A stretch of 64,000 nt of DNA from an uncultured Pelagibacteraceae bacterium (GCA_902598485.1 CACKBU010000003.1:43204-107203); one strand, 5' to 3'; shown: positions 18,685 through 28,163, numbered from the stretch's first letter. Notes: generated by a model not told the origin, from the sequence alone. Program-made: numbers and translations.

Positions 18685-19232
18685 TGTTCCGATTTTCATT
18701 AATATTTTTTTTTACTATTTTAACATCATTTTCGAATGCAGAGATTAAAGATAAAATAATTGATAATTTAAAAAATACTAACAATTTAGATTTCAAATTT
18801 GAACAAAATGTAAATGGAAAAATTGAAAATGGAAGTTGTACAATTGAATATCCAAAAAAGATTTTTTGTGAGTACGCACGAAGCAATAATAAAGTTTTAG
18901 TTTCAAATGGAAAATCTTTAGTAATTAAAACAAGGACAAGTTATTATAGATATCCGCTAGAAAAAACTGCTTTAAATTTAATATTAGACAAAAATTTTCT
19001 AATAAAAAAAATCTATGATCTTAAGGAAAGAATAGTTGATAATAATCTAGTTAATTTTACAATTATAGAGAGAGATAACGAAATTAATATTTTTTTTGAT
19101 AAACAAACTTATGATTTAGTCGGTTGGCAAAATACTGATATTTATCAAAATTTTAATATTACTTTTCTTAGCTCAATAAGAAAAAATAGAGTGCTTTCAA
19201 AAAATCTTTTTAAAACCCCTATTCAGAATTAA
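18684..19232 (+). CDS. lolA: Outer-membrane lipoprotein carrier LolA-like protein
   Basis: Periplasmic chaperone that would ferry lipoproteins from the LolCDE complex to the outer membrane. The 182-residue protein has a signal peptide (hydrophobic 4-16, cleavage after SNA at about 20) and LolA-like strands: KFEQNVNGKIENGSCTIEYPKK, LVSNGKSLVIKT, LDKNFL. The sequence is divergent, but the ftsK-lolA order is typical of Alphaproteobacteria and supports the call. It shares a 4-bp TTAA with the convergent GNAT gene, which provides both stops. Confidence 0.85.
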   Translation: MFRFSLIFFFTILTSFSNAEIKDKIIDNLKNTNNLDFKFEQNVNGKIENGSCTIEYPKKIFCEYARSNNKVLVSNGKSLVIKTRTSYYRYPLEKTALNLILDKNFLIKKIYDLKERIVDNNLVNFTIIERDNEINIFFDKQTYDLVGWQNTDIYQNFNITFLSSIRKNRVLSKNLFKTPIQN

Positions 19233-19732
19233 ATATTCAAAATTTCAGTCTTAAATATTTTCATTCCTCTTGAAATATAATTTTTCAATGCATTTTTATG
19301 ATCTAATGAACATGTATGAACCCAAACACGATTAACTTTATTTTCAAAAGATTTTTTTATTGCCTCAGATAACAAATAAGAACCTAATTTTTTATTTTGA
19401 TATTCTTCTAATATTCCAAAATAAGCAATTTCGGTCTCATTTTTTTCTGGGTGAAAAATTAATTCAAAAAAACCAACTAAATCATCATTAAATTTAAATA
19501 CATATGATCTAACACTTTCATTAGATACATAATTAATCCATTTTTCTTCTGACCATGTAAGTCTGTCTACCCATTTATGATTTTTACCAATATTTTTATA
19601 GAAAAATTTATTTAATTGAAAATTTATTGGATCAATTAAACTTAAAGAATAATCTTCTGAGGGCTTATTTCCTTCTTTAAGATTTTGAAGTGAGTTTATT
19701 TCTAGGTAATTTCTTTTAACTTTTTCGATCAC
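19229..19732 (-). CDS. GNAT-family acetyltransferase
   Basis: A 167-residue N-acetyltransferase. The acetyl-CoA binding region is GILEEYQNKKLGSYLLSEAIKKS (about 110-132), a variant of the Q/RxxGxG/A loop, followed by VWVHTCSLDHKNALKNYISRGMKIF, the usual strand 5 to helix 4 segment. The substrate is unknown. The start is GTG at 19732, overlapping the HIT-gene stop by 4 bp (GTGA), which supports it as the last gene of the leftward histidine-HIT unit. No nearby ATG could replace it. Confidence 0.85.
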   Translation of the reverse strand: MIEKVKRNYLEINSLQNLKEGNKPSEDYSLSLIDPINFQLNKFFYKNIGKNHKWVDRLTWSEEKWINYVSNESVRSYVFKFNDDLVGFFELIFHPEKNETEIAYFGILEEYQNKKLGSYLLSEAIKKSFENKVNRVWVHTCSLDHKNALKNYISRGMKIFKTEILNI

Positions 19733-20094
19733 TCAACCATTTTTCCTACTTGTTCACCTCCAAATAAATGAAAGTGTAAATGAGGTACTTCTTGTCCACC
19801 ATGATCGCTGATATTTGCTAAAGCTCTATAACCCTTACCTACTTCTGTTGAAATGCCTAGCTTTTTAGCGACTATATTAATACCTTTTAATAATCCAACC
19901 ATCTCATCCGATGTGGCATTCAAACTAAAATCATCTAAATCAATGTATTTCCCTTTAGGGATAACTAAAGCATGAATCTTTTTTTGTGGATTAATATCGT
20001 GAAATGACAAAACAAAATCATCCTCATAAATTTTATTACAAGGAATTTCTCCACGTAAAATTTTTGCAAAAATATTATTCTCGTCGTAACTCAT
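19729..20094 (-). CDS. HIT-family (HinT-like) nucleotide hydrolase
   Basis: Purine nucleoside phosphoramidase-type protein of 121 residues. FAKILRGEIPCNKIYEDD at 9-26 is the usual N-terminus, SFHDINPQKKIHALVIPK follows, and the histidine triad HLHFHLFGG is at about 105-113. It overlaps hisE by 4 bp upstream (ATGA) and the GNAT gene by 4 bp downstream. HIT genes next to hisE are common in Alphaproteobacteria, but a histidine-specific role is not established. Confidence 0.93.
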   Translation of the reverse strand: MSYDENNIFAKILRGEIPCNKIYEDDFVLSFHDINPQKKIHALVIPKGKYIDLDDFSLNATSDEMVGLLKGINIVAKKLGISTEVGKGYRALANISDHGGQEVPHLHFHLFGGEQVGKMVE

Positions 20095-20363
20095 TTTTTT
20101 CTTTTTTCTAATTCTGACATTACTTCTTCAATTTTTATATCATTAGCCTCAAGATACATTAATAGATGATAAAAAACATCTGCTGCTTCATGAATTTTGT
20201 TTGAATTCTCTTCAACTGCTTGAATCAATTCATTAACTTCTTCTAAAACCTTTGCCTTGCTTAATGATTTGTCAGTAATTAACTTATTAGTATACGAACC
20301 TTCAACAGGAGAGGATTTTCTTTCTCTTGCAAGTTTGATTAAGTTTTCTAATGTATTAAGCAT
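20091..20363 (-). CDS. hisE: Phosphoribosyl-ATP pyrophosphatase
   Basis: Second step of histidine synthesis, hydrolysing PR-ATP to PR-AMP. The 90-residue all-alpha protein has the family core SYTNKLITDKSLSKAKVLEEVNELIQA and HEAADVFYHLLMYLEA, whose acidic residues bind Mg. It lies 1 bp after hisF. No hisI was seen in this window, so the next step is encoded elsewhere. Confidence 0.95.
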   Translation of the reverse strand: MLNTLENLIKLARERKSSPVEGSYTNKLITDKSLSKAKVLEEVNELIQAVEENSNKIHEAADVFYHLLMYLEANDIKIEEVMSELEKRKK

Positions 20364-20364
20364 A

Positions 20365-21120
20365 TTAAATTCTAACAGGAATTCCTTTTAAATCCAAATA
20401 CTCCTTGGCTTCTTTTACGGAATGTTTTCCGTAGTGAAATATTGATGCCGCTAAAACTGCGCTTGCGTTTCCTAATTTAATTCCATCTACTAAATGATCT
20501 AAATTTCCAACTCCACCAGATGCAATTACTGGAATATTTACTTTTGAAGATATCTTAGACATTAAATCAATATCATAACCAACTTGAGTACCGTCTCTAT
20601 CCATAGAAGTAACTAGAAGCTCACCTGCTCCACTATCTTCCATTTTTTTTGCAAATTCTATTGCATCAATGCCAGTATTATTTCTTCCACCATGAGTGAA
20701 AATTTCCCATTTATCTCTATTTTTTTTAGCATCTATCGCTACCACAATACATTGTGATCCAAATTTTTTAGAACTTTCTAAAACTACTTCTGGATTTTGA
20801 ACTGCAGCAGTATTGATTGACACTTTGTCTGCACCACAGTTCAGTAGTTTATTAATATCATCAACACTTCTAACACCGCCCCCAACTGTGAGAGGAACAA
20901 AACATTTCTTCGAGGTTTTCTCTACTACATCGTAAATAGTATCTCTATTTTCATTTGATGCAGTAATATCTAGAAAGCAAATTTCATCTGCTCCACCGTC
21001 TGAATAAATTTTGGCTTGTTCGACAGGATCACCTGCATCTTGCAGATCAACAAAGTTAATTCCTTTTACAACACGTCCATTTTTAACGTCTAAACATGGT
21101 ATAATTCTATTTTTAAGCAT
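20365..21120 (-). CDS. hisF: Imidazole glycerol phosphate synthase, cyclase subunit
   Basis: Uses ammonia from HisH to form imidazole glycerol phosphate and AICAR. The 251-residue barrel shows [19 protein letters not shown] (5-23) with the first catalytic Asp, [13 protein letters not shown] (about 77-89), [15 protein letters not shown] with the second catalytic Asp, [13 protein letters not shown] and [13 protein letters not shown]. It overlaps hisA by 8 bp, so the two are probably coupled. Confidence 0.98.
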   Translation of the reverse strand: MLKNRIIPCLDVKNGRVVKGINFVDLQDAGDPVEQAKIYSDGGADEICFLDITASNENRDTIYDVVEKTSKKCFVPLTVGGGVRSVDDINKLLNCGADKVSINTAAVQNPEVVLESSKKFGSQCIVVAIDAKKNRDKWEIFTHGGRNNTGIDAIEFAKKMEDSGAGELLVTSMDRDGTQVGYDIDLMSKISSKVNIPVIASGGVGNLDHLVDGIKLGNASAVLAASIFHYGKHSVKEAKEYLDLKGIPVRI

Positions 21121-21838
21121 CTAATTCCTTAATTAAATCATCTAATTTGATATCACCATCATAGATGGCTTTTCCAACTATAATGCCTTCGATGTTATTA
21201 TTATTTAATTCTTTAGCTCTTTTAATGTCATCTATTGATGAAACTCCACCAGATATAATTACCGGACAATTTGAAGTATCCGCAACCTTTGTTGTCTCAT
21301 CGAAATTGGGACTTTGCTTCATCCCATCTCTATTGATATCAGTATAAATCAATCTACTTGCACCATAATCATTAACTTCTTTCAAATAATCTAAAGTCAA
21401 TTGATTAGAATTTTCCTTCCAACCTGAAACCGATAAATATCCGTCTTTAGCATCTAACCCTAAGGCAATTTTATTTGGAAATTTTTCACAAGCCTCTTTT
21501 AAAAAATTTTTATCTTTTATAGCGGCACTACCCAAAATAACTTTTTCAACCCCAGCATCGTTATATTTCTGAATACTTTCAAAGTTTCTAATACCTCCAC
21601 CAATCTCAATCTTAAGATCAAATTTACTAACTATTTCCTGAATAATGTCTAAATTAACTGTTTCACCAGTTAAAGCTCCATCTAAATCAACTATATGCAA
21701 ATTTTTAAAACCATGATCTTTATATTTGCCGGCTTGTTCAACTGGGGACATTTCATATTCAGTTTTATTATCAAAGTCTCCTTTAATTAACCTCACACAT
21801 TTTTTATCCTTAATGTCTATTGCTGGAAATATTTTCAT
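21113..21838 (-). CDS. hisA: ProFAR isomerase
   Basis: Isomerises ProFAR to PRFAR, feeding HisF. The 241-residue barrel begins [21 protein letters not shown] (2-22) with the catalytic Asp, then [46 protein letters not shown] and [12 protein letters not shown]. It starts 1 base from the stop of the upstream membrane-protein gene (coordinates abut at 21838). Confidence 0.97.
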   Translation of the reverse strand: MKIFPAIDIKDKKCVRLIKGDFDNKTEYEMSPVEQAGKYKDHGFKNLHIVDLDGALTGETVNLDIIQEIVSKFDLKIEIGGGIRNFESIQKYNDAGVEKVILGSAAIKDKNFLKEACEKFPNKIALGLDAKDGYLSVSGWKENSNQLTLDYLKEVNDYGASRLIYTDINRDGMKQSPNFDETTKVADTSNCPVIISGGVSSIDDIKRAKELNNNNIEGIIVGKAIYDGDIKLDDLIKELDA

Positions 21839-22512
21839 TAGCTAAATAACGATATCAAATAAATAATAACAATCAATATGGCTGGAAACACTATCAATGA
21901 TCCGATCAAATAAGTCCAGAAGCCACCAAAGAATTTTTTCTTATTTTTTTTTATTTTTGTAGGTTTTTGTTCTTTTTTAACAAATTTTAATCCCCTATTT
22001 CCATATATCCAAATTAATGGGAAGGAAATTAGCAAAAGAATAATCTTTGATACAAAATTACTATCTATAACCATGTATATTACTCCAATAATAATTACTG
22101 AATAAAAAATATAAGCACGAACTTTTTTATTATCTTCTTTTATTCTCAATTTTTTAAAAGCTATCCACAAAGCAATTATTAAATTACTTAACATCCATAT
22201 AATTGAAAATGGTGCTCCCATAGGTATCCAGGGAGGAAACATTATTAATGCAAAACCAATCCATGCTTTTGGAAATAAATCTGCACATAAGTGAAGGGCT
22301 ATACCTAATAAAAATCCAATATAAACAAAGTCTAAAACGTCATTTGAAATTTTTCTATTGTTTAAAAATCTATATAAAAAATATGGAACAATTATTCCAT
22401 GAGTTAATATTGATCTATGTCCTAAAAAAGCAAAAATATGTAAATCAAAATCTGGAAATTGCAAACCAGCTAACAAAGAAATATATAAAAAAATTAAATT
22501 AGGCTTATTCAA
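21838..22512 (-). CDS. Membrane protein, YdjM/DUF457-like metal-dependent hydrolase family (tentative)
   Basis: A 224-residue polytopic protein with hydrophobic stretches near 7-20, 40-50, 62-80, 95-115, 133-170 and 200-222. Conserved-looking polar positions fall between them: PDFDLH (about 20-25), GHRSILTHG (about 31-39) and ALHLCADL, the D/H...HR..TH...H..D pattern of membrane metal-dependent hydrolases. The activity is unknown. The start is TTG at 22512; no better start is near. It sits between hisH and hisA in the histidine operon, 18 bp after hisH and abutting hisA, so it should be co-transcribed with them although it has no known histidine role. Confidence 0.65.
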   Translation of the reverse strand: MNKPNLIFLYISLLAGLQFPDFDLHIFAFLGHRSILTHGIIVPYFLYRFLNNRKISNDVLDFVYIGFLLGIALHLCADLFPKAWIGFALIMFPPWIPMGAPFSIIWMLSNLIIALWIAFKKLRIKEDNKKVRAYIFYSVIIIGVIYMVIDSNFVSKIILLLISFPLIWIYGNRGLKFVKKEQKPTKIKKNKKKFFGGFWTYLIGSLIVFPAILIVIIYLISLFS

Positions 22513-22530
22513 TTTTGACTTTTTTTTATT

Positions 22531-23157
22531 TTATAAATTTATAAAGTTATTGATTATTTTTAGTCCAATTTTATCACTTTTTTCTGGGTGAAATTGGGTT
22601 CCAAAAATATTTTCTTTTTCAACTGAACAAACAATTTTTGAAGAATAATCTGTTGTTGCTGAAATCAAATTTTTATCATCTGGAATAAATTCATAACTAT
22701 GTACAAAATACATGTGAGAATTATTTTCTATATCTTTAAAAATTTTACTATCCTTAATGATATTTAATTGGTTCCAACCAATGTGAGGAAGTTTGTATTT
22801 TCCATTTTGATTATCTATTTTTGATACCTTGCCAGAAATCCAACCAAGGCCTTTAGTTTCTGTTTCCTCATATCCAATGTCTGCAAACATTTGTAATCCA
22901 ACACAAATTCCTAGGAGTGGTTTTTTATTGTTAATGGCAAACTCGTTTAAAGTGTCTACCAGACCACTTATGTTATTAACTGCATCAACACAACTCTTAA
23001 ACGAACCCTGCCCTGGTAAAACTACTTTATCTGAAGATTTAATCTTATTTAAATCTGAAGTTACCTCGATATTTACTTTATCTTTGGCAACTTCTTTAAA
23101 GGAGTTTATCACCGAGCTTATATTGCCCGAATTATAATCAACAATTGTAACGTTCAT
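22531..23157 (-). CDS. hisH: Imidazole glycerol phosphate synthase, glutamine amidotransferase subunit
   Basis: Releases ammonia from glutamine and channels it to HisF. The 208-residue protein starts NVTIVDYNSGNISSV (2-16). The nucleophile is in LGICVGLQMFA (about 82-92), PHIGWNQL is present, and the catalytic His-Glu pair is in GTQFHPEKS (about 186-194). It is 5 bp after hisB. Confidence 0.97.
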   Translation of the reverse strand: MNVTIVDYNSGNISSVINSFKEVAKDKVNIEVTSDLNKIKSSDKVVLPGQGSFKSCVDAVNNISGLVDTLNEFAINNKKPLLGICVGLQMFADIGYEETETKGLGWISGKVSKIDNQNGKYKLPHIGWNQLNIIKDSKIFKDIENNSHMYFVHSYEFIPDDKNLISATTDYSSKIVCSVEKENIFGTQFHPEKSDKIGLKIINNFINL

Positions 23158-23162
23158 TAAAC

Positions 23163-23753
23163 TTATAATGAGCCTTTAGTAGATGGAATACTTTTCTTGC
23201 TTCTTGGGTCCATCTCCAACGCGTCTCTTAACGATCTTGCTAAACCTTTGTAACAAGACTCAATTATGTGGTGGCTATTATCACCATAAATATTTTCTAC
23301 GTGCATAGTAATACCTGCAGATTGAGAGAAGGCTTGGAACCATTCTTTAAAAAGTTCTGTGTCCATCTCACCAAGTTTTTCGACTTTTAATTTTACCTTC
23401 CAAATTAAATAAGGTCTGTTTGAAACATCAATAGCGACTCTAGTTAATGTTTCGTCCATTGGGATAATTCTGTGAGCATATCTTTTTATGCCTACAAATT
23501 TTTTAGCAGCTTTTTTCAAAGCCTCACCAATAGCAATACCAGTGTCCTCCGTTGTGTGGTGAAGATCGATATGTGTGTCTCCTTTAGCTTTAACTTTTAA
23601 ATCAATTAAAGAATGCTTTGATAATTGCTCAAGCATATGATCTAGGAAACCTATACCAGTGTCAATTTGGTACTTACCTTTACCATCAATGTTTACTTCA
23701 ACATTAATGCTGGTTTCTTTCGTTTTTCGAGATACTTTTCCTTTTCTAGCCAT
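23163..23753 (-). CDS. hisB: Imidazoleglycerol-phosphate dehydratase
   Basis: Dehydrates imidazole glycerol phosphate to imidazole acetol phosphate. The 196-residue monofunctional form has [16 protein letters not shown] (about 33-48), [17 protein letters not shown] (about 66-82) and [20 protein letters not shown] (about 162-181), whose histidines and glutamates bind the two Mn ions. It is first in the leftward hisB-hisH-x-hisA-hisF-hisE unit and is divergent from hslV across 89 bp. Confidence 0.97.
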   Translation of the reverse strand: MARKGKVSRKTKETSINVEVNIDGKGKYQIDTGIGFLDHMLEQLSKHSLIDLKVKAKGDTHIDLHHTTEDTGIAIGEALKKAAKKFVGIKRYAHRIIPMDETLTRVAIDVSNRPYLIWKVKLKVEKLGEMDTELFKEWFQAFSQSAGITMHVENIYGDNSHHIIESCYKGLARSLRDALEMDPRSKKSIPSTKGSL

Positions 23754-23807
23754 ACATTTTTAATGGTATACATACATAATCCCACTATATCAATATCAGT
23801 CTGAACA

Positions 23808-23836
23808 CTTGAAGTATCAAAAATAGTTACCATTTA
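23808..23836 (+). promoter_or_regulatory. Candidate sigma-32 (RpoH) promoter of hslVU
   Basis: CTTGAA at 23808-23813 and TACCATTTA at 23828-23836 resemble the enterobacterial heat-shock promoter (CTTGAA, about 14 bp, CCCCATTTA; 7 of 9 in the -10). Transcription would begin within a few bases of the hslV ATG at 23843, so the mRNA would be nearly leaderless. It fits the alphaproteobacterial consensus CTTG-N17/18-CYTATNT less well. Confidence 0.5.
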
Positions 23837-23842
23837 TTAAAT

Positions 23843-24358
23843 ATGACAACAATCGTGCTAGTTAGAAAAAATAATGAAGTTGTAGTTGCTGGTGATGGAC
23901 AAGTAAGTATGGGAAATACTGTTGTTAAAAGCACAGCTTCAAAGGTCAGAAAAATTGAAAAAAGAGATGTTGTAGCTGGGTTTGCAGGATCAACTGCGGA
24001 TGCGTTAACATTATTTGAAAGATTAGAAGGCAAGCTAGAAAAACATGCAGGTAATTTATCTAGAGCTGCTGTTGAGTTAGCTAAAGATTGGAGAACAGAT
24101 AAGTATTTGAGAAGATTAGAAGCGTTAATGGCGGTAGGAGACAAAAGTAATAGTTATATTATTTCTGGGACTGGTGATGTGTTAGAACCAGAGGGAGATG
24201 TAATAGGAATAGGCTCTGGTGGTAATTATGCTCTAGCTGCTGGAAAAGTTTTAATGGAAGGTAATATGTCTGCCGAAGAAGTTGCTAAAAAAGCAATTAA
24301 AGTTGCCGCTGATATATGTGTATTTACAAACAATAATGTTAAAATTGAAAAAATATAA
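23843..24358 (+). CDS. hslV: ATP-dependent protease subunit HslV
   Basis: Proteolytic subunit of the HslUV (ClpYQ) complex. The 171-residue protein begins [20 protein letters not shown]; removal of Met exposes Thr2, the catalytic nucleophile, which fixes the start. [15 protein letters not shown] and [17 protein letters not shown] are standard. The 3' end abuts the hslU ATG. A heat-shock-type promoter lies directly upstream, and no Shine-Dalgarno is visible. Confidence 0.98.
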   Translation: MTTIVLVRKNNEVVVAGDGQVSMGNTVVKSTASKVRKIEKRDVVAGFAGSTADALTLFERLEGKLEKHAGNLSRAAVELAKDWRTDKYLRRLEALMAVGDKSNSYIISGTGDVLEPEGDVIGIGSGGNYALAAGKVLMEGNMSAEEVAKKAIKVAADICVFTNNNVKIEKI

Positions 24359-25731
24359 TGGATAATTCAAACGTAACACAGCTACACCCAAAAGATAAAA
24401 ATCAAAAAGAAGATACTTCTTTGGTTAGTTCTTTGTCCCCAAGAGAAATTGTATCTGAATTAGATAGATTTGTTGTTGGACAAAATAAAGCCAAAAGAGC
24501 TGTTGCTGTTGCTTTAAGAAATAGATGGAGAAGACAAGCACTTAAAGGTGAGATGAAAAATGAGGTTTTGCCAAAAAATATTTTAATGATTGGACCAACT
24601 GGAGTTGGAAAAACTGAAATCTCAAGAAGACTTTCAAAATTGGCTGAAGCTCCTTTTGTAAAAGTAGAAGCTACAAGATTTACAGAAGTTGGTTATGTGG
24701 GGAGAGATGTGGAGCAGATTGTAAGGGATTTAATTGAGATTGCAATCTCAATGGAAAAAGTAAAAAAAAGAAAAGAAGTTTTCGCACAAGCTCAAAAAGC
24801 TGCAGAGGAAAAAGTTTTAGATGCTTTAGTTGGTAAAAAAGCAAGTTTAGCTACAAGAGAAAGTTTTAGAAAAAGACTTAGAAACGGTGATTTAGATGAT
24901 AACGAAATTGAAATAGCTGTAAGCGACACTGGATCTGGTGGTGCTTCTTTCGAAATTCCTGGAATGCCCGGTGCAAATGTTGGAATGATAAATATTGGTG
25001 AAATGATTGGAAAATCAATGGGCAATAAAGAAAAAAAGAAAAAAATGACAGTAAAAGAGTCCCATGAAATTTTAATCAATGATGAGTCAGATAAACTCAT
25101 TGAACAAGACAAAATAATAAAAGCTGCTAAACTTTCAACTGAAAACAATGGAATAGTTTTTTTGGATGAAATTGATAAAATTTCAGCAAGAACAGATAGA
25201 GTTGGAGGAGATGTTTCAAGAGAAGGTGTTCAAAGAGATTTATTACCTTTAATTGAAGGTACAACAGTCAATACTAAACATGGTCCAATAAAAACAGATC
25301 ACATATTATTTATCGCATCTGGAGCTTTCCAACTTGCAAAACCATCTGATTTATTGCCTGAGTTACAAGGAAGATTACCTATTAGAGTTGAATTAGAAGC
25401 GTTAACAAGCGAAGATTTTAAGAGAATTTTAAGAGAACCAGACTTTAGTTTAATTAAACAATACGTTGCATTATTGAAAACAGAGAATGTAGATTTAGAA
25501 TTTTCTGATGATGGCATCGATGCAATAGCAAATATTGCTTCGGAGGTTAACTCAACTGTTGAGAATATTGGTGCAAGAAGATTGCATACAATTATAGAAA
25601 AAATTTTAGATGAAATCAGTTTTACAGCTACAGATCGTGCAGGAGATAAGATTATTATTAATAAAGAATATATTAATACAAATTTAGATAATTTGGTAAA
25701 AGATACTGATTTATCAAAGTTTATACTTTAA
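24358..25731 (+). CDS. hslU: HslU AAA+ unfoldase
   Basis: ATPase that unfolds substrates for HslV. The 457-residue protein has [23 protein letters not shown] near 27-49, Walker [15 protein letters not shown] (about 79-92), the GYVGRDVE pore loop, the inserted I domain (about 125-255), Walker [12 protein letters not shown] (about 263-273), and a C-terminal tail ending in SKFIL, typical of tails that dock into HslV. Its last 11 bp overlap the convergent oxygenase gene. Confidence 0.98.
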   Translation: MDNSNVTQLHPKDKNQKEDTSLVSSLSPREIVSELDRFVVGQNKAKRAVAVALRNRWRRQALKGEMKNEVLPKNILMIGPTGVGKTEISRRLSKLAEAPFVKVEATRFTEVGYVGRDVEQIVRDLIEIAISMEKVKKRKEVFAQAQKAAEEKVLDALVGKKASLATRESFRKRLRNGDLDDNEIEIAVSDTGSGGASFEIPGMPGANVGMINIGEMIGKSMGNKEKKKKMTVKESHEILINDESDKLIEQDKIIKAAKLSTENNGIVFLDEIDKISARTDRVGGDVSREGVQRDLLPLIEGTTVNTKHGPIKTDHILFIASGAFQLAKPSDLLPELQGRLPIRVELEALTSEDFKRILREPDFSLIKQYVALLKTENVDLEFSDDGIDAIANIASEVNSTVENIGARRLHTIIEKILDEISFTATDRAGDKIIINKEYINTNLDNLVKDTDLSKFIL

Positions 25732-26326
25732 AATCAATCCAGCCAGTTATAATAAATTTTTCACCCTTTTTTAAAACTGATCCGTAATGAGCATGAGTCC
25801 ATTCCGCTGGCCAAATTAAAGTTTTACCACATTCTGGCTTCACTTTAATTTTATAATAATCAAAGTTTGTTGTTCCTCCATTTTCTTCCTCTACATCATT
25901 CAAATATGTCATCCATGCAAATAATCTTTGGAGTGTGTTAATACTTGTACGTTCAGAATGTAACCTCGAAAAATGATCTCCTTTTGAATATTTTTGCACA
26001 TTGAAAGGGCCTATGCCAATTTTTTTTATAAATGTTTTTAAAAATGGAAACTGTTCTTTGTAATCCAAAAAACATTTATTTAAGTAATTAAAATAATCTA
26101 CAAAAATTTCATAATCTTTATTCTTAAGATTATTAGGATTGATTGTTATATCAGTTGTTTTTTTTATATTTTCATTAATAGTATTTCCAGTTGTTACACC
26201 TTTTTTATGTAAATCAGAATTATTTTCAAAAAAATTAATAATACTTTTGCATAATTCATCATTTGAAATATTCCAGCTTCCAATAAAATGTGGTTTCATT
26301 TCAGTTATTAATTCAACTTTTTTCAT
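25721..26326 (-). CDS. 2-oxoglutarate/Fe(II)-dependent oxygenase, prolyl-hydroxylase-like
   Basis: A 201-residue protein whose C-terminal half matches the prolyl 4-hydroxylase-type double-stranded helix: FSRLHSER (about 119-126, with a possible H123-x-E125 metal pair), [20 protein letters not shown] (about 136-155), and WTHAHYG (176-182) with the distal His, then GEKFIITGW supplying the 2OG-binding basic residue. The HxE in place of the common HxD is notable. The substrate is unknown. Its ATG overlaps the TPR gene stop by 4 bp (ATGA), so it is coupled to the TPR/sulfotransferase genes; it overlaps hslU tail-to-tail. Confidence 0.78.
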   Translation of the reverse strand: MKKVELITEMKPHFIGSWNISNDELCKSIINFFENNSDLHKKGVTTGNTINENIKKTTDITINPNNLKNKDYEIFVDYFNYLNKCFLDYKEQFPFLKTFIKKIGIGPFNVQKYSKGDHFSRLHSERTSINTLQRLFAWMTYLNDVEEENGGTTNFDYYKIKVKPECGKTLIWPAEWTHAHYGSVLKKGEKFIITGWIDFKV

Positions 26327-26877
26327 GTTATACTAACTTTATCATTATCTAATTCGATTACACCAGTTTCCTTTTGATAAGCTTCTAATGCTTCTTCGTG
26401 CTTTCCCAACTCAAATAAATTTCTTCTATAATAAGACAAAATTATTTTATTTTTTGGATATTTTTTAATATTTTCTTTACAAAATTTATCAACTTTATTA
26501 ATTAAATTTAATTCAGTAAGACAATAAGCAACTTTCTCAATTTCAGATTCCTGATTAATATTCTTATTTAAGGATTCTTGTAAAGTTGAAAGAGCTTTTT
26601 TAAAGTTTTTAATTTTCAAATATAGTAAAGATAAATTGTTTAGAATAACAATATTATCCTGATTTAATTTTAAGCAACTTAAGTAATAATTTTCAGCTAA
26701 ATCATAATTGTTTAACTTAAAATAGCAGTTTGCAATATTATTAAGAGCTGGTTTGAAATTTGGATTTTCTTTTAGGATTTTTTTAAATAAATTAATAGCT
26801 TCTACAAAATTTCCATTGTTTCTTAATTTTTCTGCTTTATTAAAAATTATTTCTAAATTTATATGTTGTTTTTCCAT
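26323..26877 (-). CDS. TPR-repeat protein
   Basis: A 184-residue protein made of about four tetratricopeptide repeats with no signal peptide. Repeats are visible as NGNFVEAINLFKKILKENPNFKPALNN (about 17-43), NYDLAENYYLSCLKLNQDNIVILNN (about 53-77), NFKKALSTLQESLNKN (about 86-101), and a last unit ending HEEALEAYQKE. The repeats would bind a protein partner. It lies 5 bp after the sulfotransferase and overlaps the oxygenase gene by 4 bp, which suggests that the three work on the same target. TPR domains are fused or linked to sulfotransferases in other bacteria. Confidence 0.87.
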   Translation of the reverse strand: MEKQHINLEIIFNKAEKLRNNGNFVEAINLFKKILKENPNFKPALNNIANCYFKLNNYDLAENYYLSCLKLNQDNIVILNNLSLLYLKIKNFKKALSTLQESLNKNINQESEIEKVAYCLTELNLINKVDKFCKENIKKYPKNKIILSYYRRNLFELGKHEEALEAYQKETGVIELDNDKVSIT

Positions 26878-26882
26878 AAAAC

Positions 26883-27734
26883 TTATAAATAACCCAATTC
26901 TTTCATCTCTTTTTTAAAACTATTTTCAATTTTTTCTTTTATTTTCGGCTCAAGCAGTTTCCTCCAATCATTTTTTGGTCCAAGATTAAAAAATGGTATT
27001 TTTTTACCAGTTTCATCATGCGTTTTAGCTTCAAAAAAACCTTCCTTTTTTTCTAATCTCTTCATTCTTTCAAAATCAGTTGTTTCAATTGTTTTTTGAA
27101 ACTTTTTTTGATTAATTTCAAATTTTGTTCCTTGAAGTTTGTATATAAATTTAAGTATTTTTCTAAACGTAAAATCTCTATCTTTAATTAAATCTTCATA
27201 TTTAATTAATAAATATCTTCCACCACTTTTAAAGGATTTCCAACTATTATAGTTTCCACTCCAAGTTCCTAAATAAAGTCTTGTCTGTTCAGCTATTTGA
27301 TCACTGAATATATTTCCAAATTTAAATGAATTAATTAATATATCAGCAGATTTTTCAGATGAAGAACCCATATGGTTAGCGAGAGAGTTGACAACATTTC
27401 TTGGATCTCTCACTATATAAACAACTCCAAGCGAATTATTTAAATCTGTAAAAGCATGATTATTAATATTAAATAAATAACTATGTGTTTTTAAAAATTG
27501 AACACTATTTTTTTTATTAAAAGATGCTTGTACTTTTATGTAGTTTTTTATTACTTCTTCTTCATCCTGGATATCTATACCCATTCTTTGAAATAAAGCG
27601 TTTACCGGGAATTGTTTAATATTTTTAATTAAGTCGAAATTATATTCACCATCATTTGAAAAAAAATATGCAGCTAGCATTGATCTTACTAGGGTATTAC
27701 CGCTCTTAGGATATGACGCTAACCAAATAAACAT
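26883..27734 (-). CDS. Sulfotransferase-family protein (paralog)
   Basis: PAPS-dependent sulfotransferase, 283 residues. SYPKSGNTLVR (7-17) is the 5'-phosphosulfate loop and YIVRDPRNVVNSLANH (about 107-122) the 3'-phosphate site. FFNLGPKNDWRKLL near the C-terminus matches the copy at 13930-14781, and both are the same length, so they are probably ancient duplicates. It is 15 bp after the Smr gene and heads the sulfotransferase-TPR-oxygenase trio. The acceptor could be a protein side chain or a small molecule; the sequence does not tell. Confidence 0.88.
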   Translation of the reverse strand: MFIWLASYPKSGNTLVRSMLAAYFFSNDGEYNFDLIKNIKQFPVNALFQRMGIDIQDEEEVIKNYIKVQASFNKKNSVQFLKTHSYLFNINNHAFTDLNNSLGVVYIVRDPRNVVNSLANHMGSSSEKSADILINSFKFGNIFSDQIAEQTRLYLGTWSGNYNSWKSFKSGGRYLLIKYEDLIKDRDFTFRKILKFIYKLQGTKFEINQKKFQKTIETTDFERMKRLEKKEGFFEAKTHDETGKKIPFFNLGPKNDWRKLLEPKIKEKIENSFKKEMKELGYL

Positions 27735-27749
27735 TTTAAAAAGTTTAAT

Positions 27750-28163
27750 TTACTTTAATTTTTTTAAATATATATAAAAAGCACCGCTACCACCATCTTT
27801 AACATCTGCTTCTTTAATGTCAGTTATTTTTTTCATAAGTTCTTCGTTATTTTTAATGAACTCAGGAACTGAGTATTTTAAAATACTTAAATCTTTAGAA
27901 ACAAATGGATCAGCCTCATTTTTTGAATGAAGACCCTTACCAGTTACTATGACGAGTTTGTTGGTGCCCTCTTTAAAATTTCTATAAATAAATTTTTCCA
28001 CAATTACATTTGCATTTTCTAGCGTATAACCATGTAAATCTATTGATTGTGTTTTAAATGATTTTTTTTTATTATTTTTAAAATCTTTATTTGGGAGTTT
28101 ATCCTCACTTTTTAAAAAAGTGTTCCAATCTCTTTTGTCTTTATCTGTAAGGTTGTTATTCAA
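27750..28163 (-). CDS. Smr (MutS2-related) domain protein
   Basis: A 137-residue stand-alone Smr protein, a family with nuclease or nucleic-acid-binding activity. SIDLHGYTLENANVIVEKFI (about 41-60) contains the LHG motif, VIVTGKGLHSK (about 72-82) the TGxG loop, and GGSGAFYIYLKK the C-terminus. The start is TTG at 28163, directly after the TAA of the Tim44-like gene; no ATG is available before the domain. The pairing Tim44-Smr is a familiar alphaproteobacterial order. Confidence 0.9.
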   Translation of the reverse strand: MNNNLTDKDKRDWNTFLKSEDKLPNKDFKNNKKKSFKTQSIDLHGYTLENANVIVEKFIYRNFKEGTNKLVIVTGKGLHSKNEADPFVSKDLSILKYSVPEFIKNNEELMKKITDIKEADVKDGGSGAFYIYLKKLK

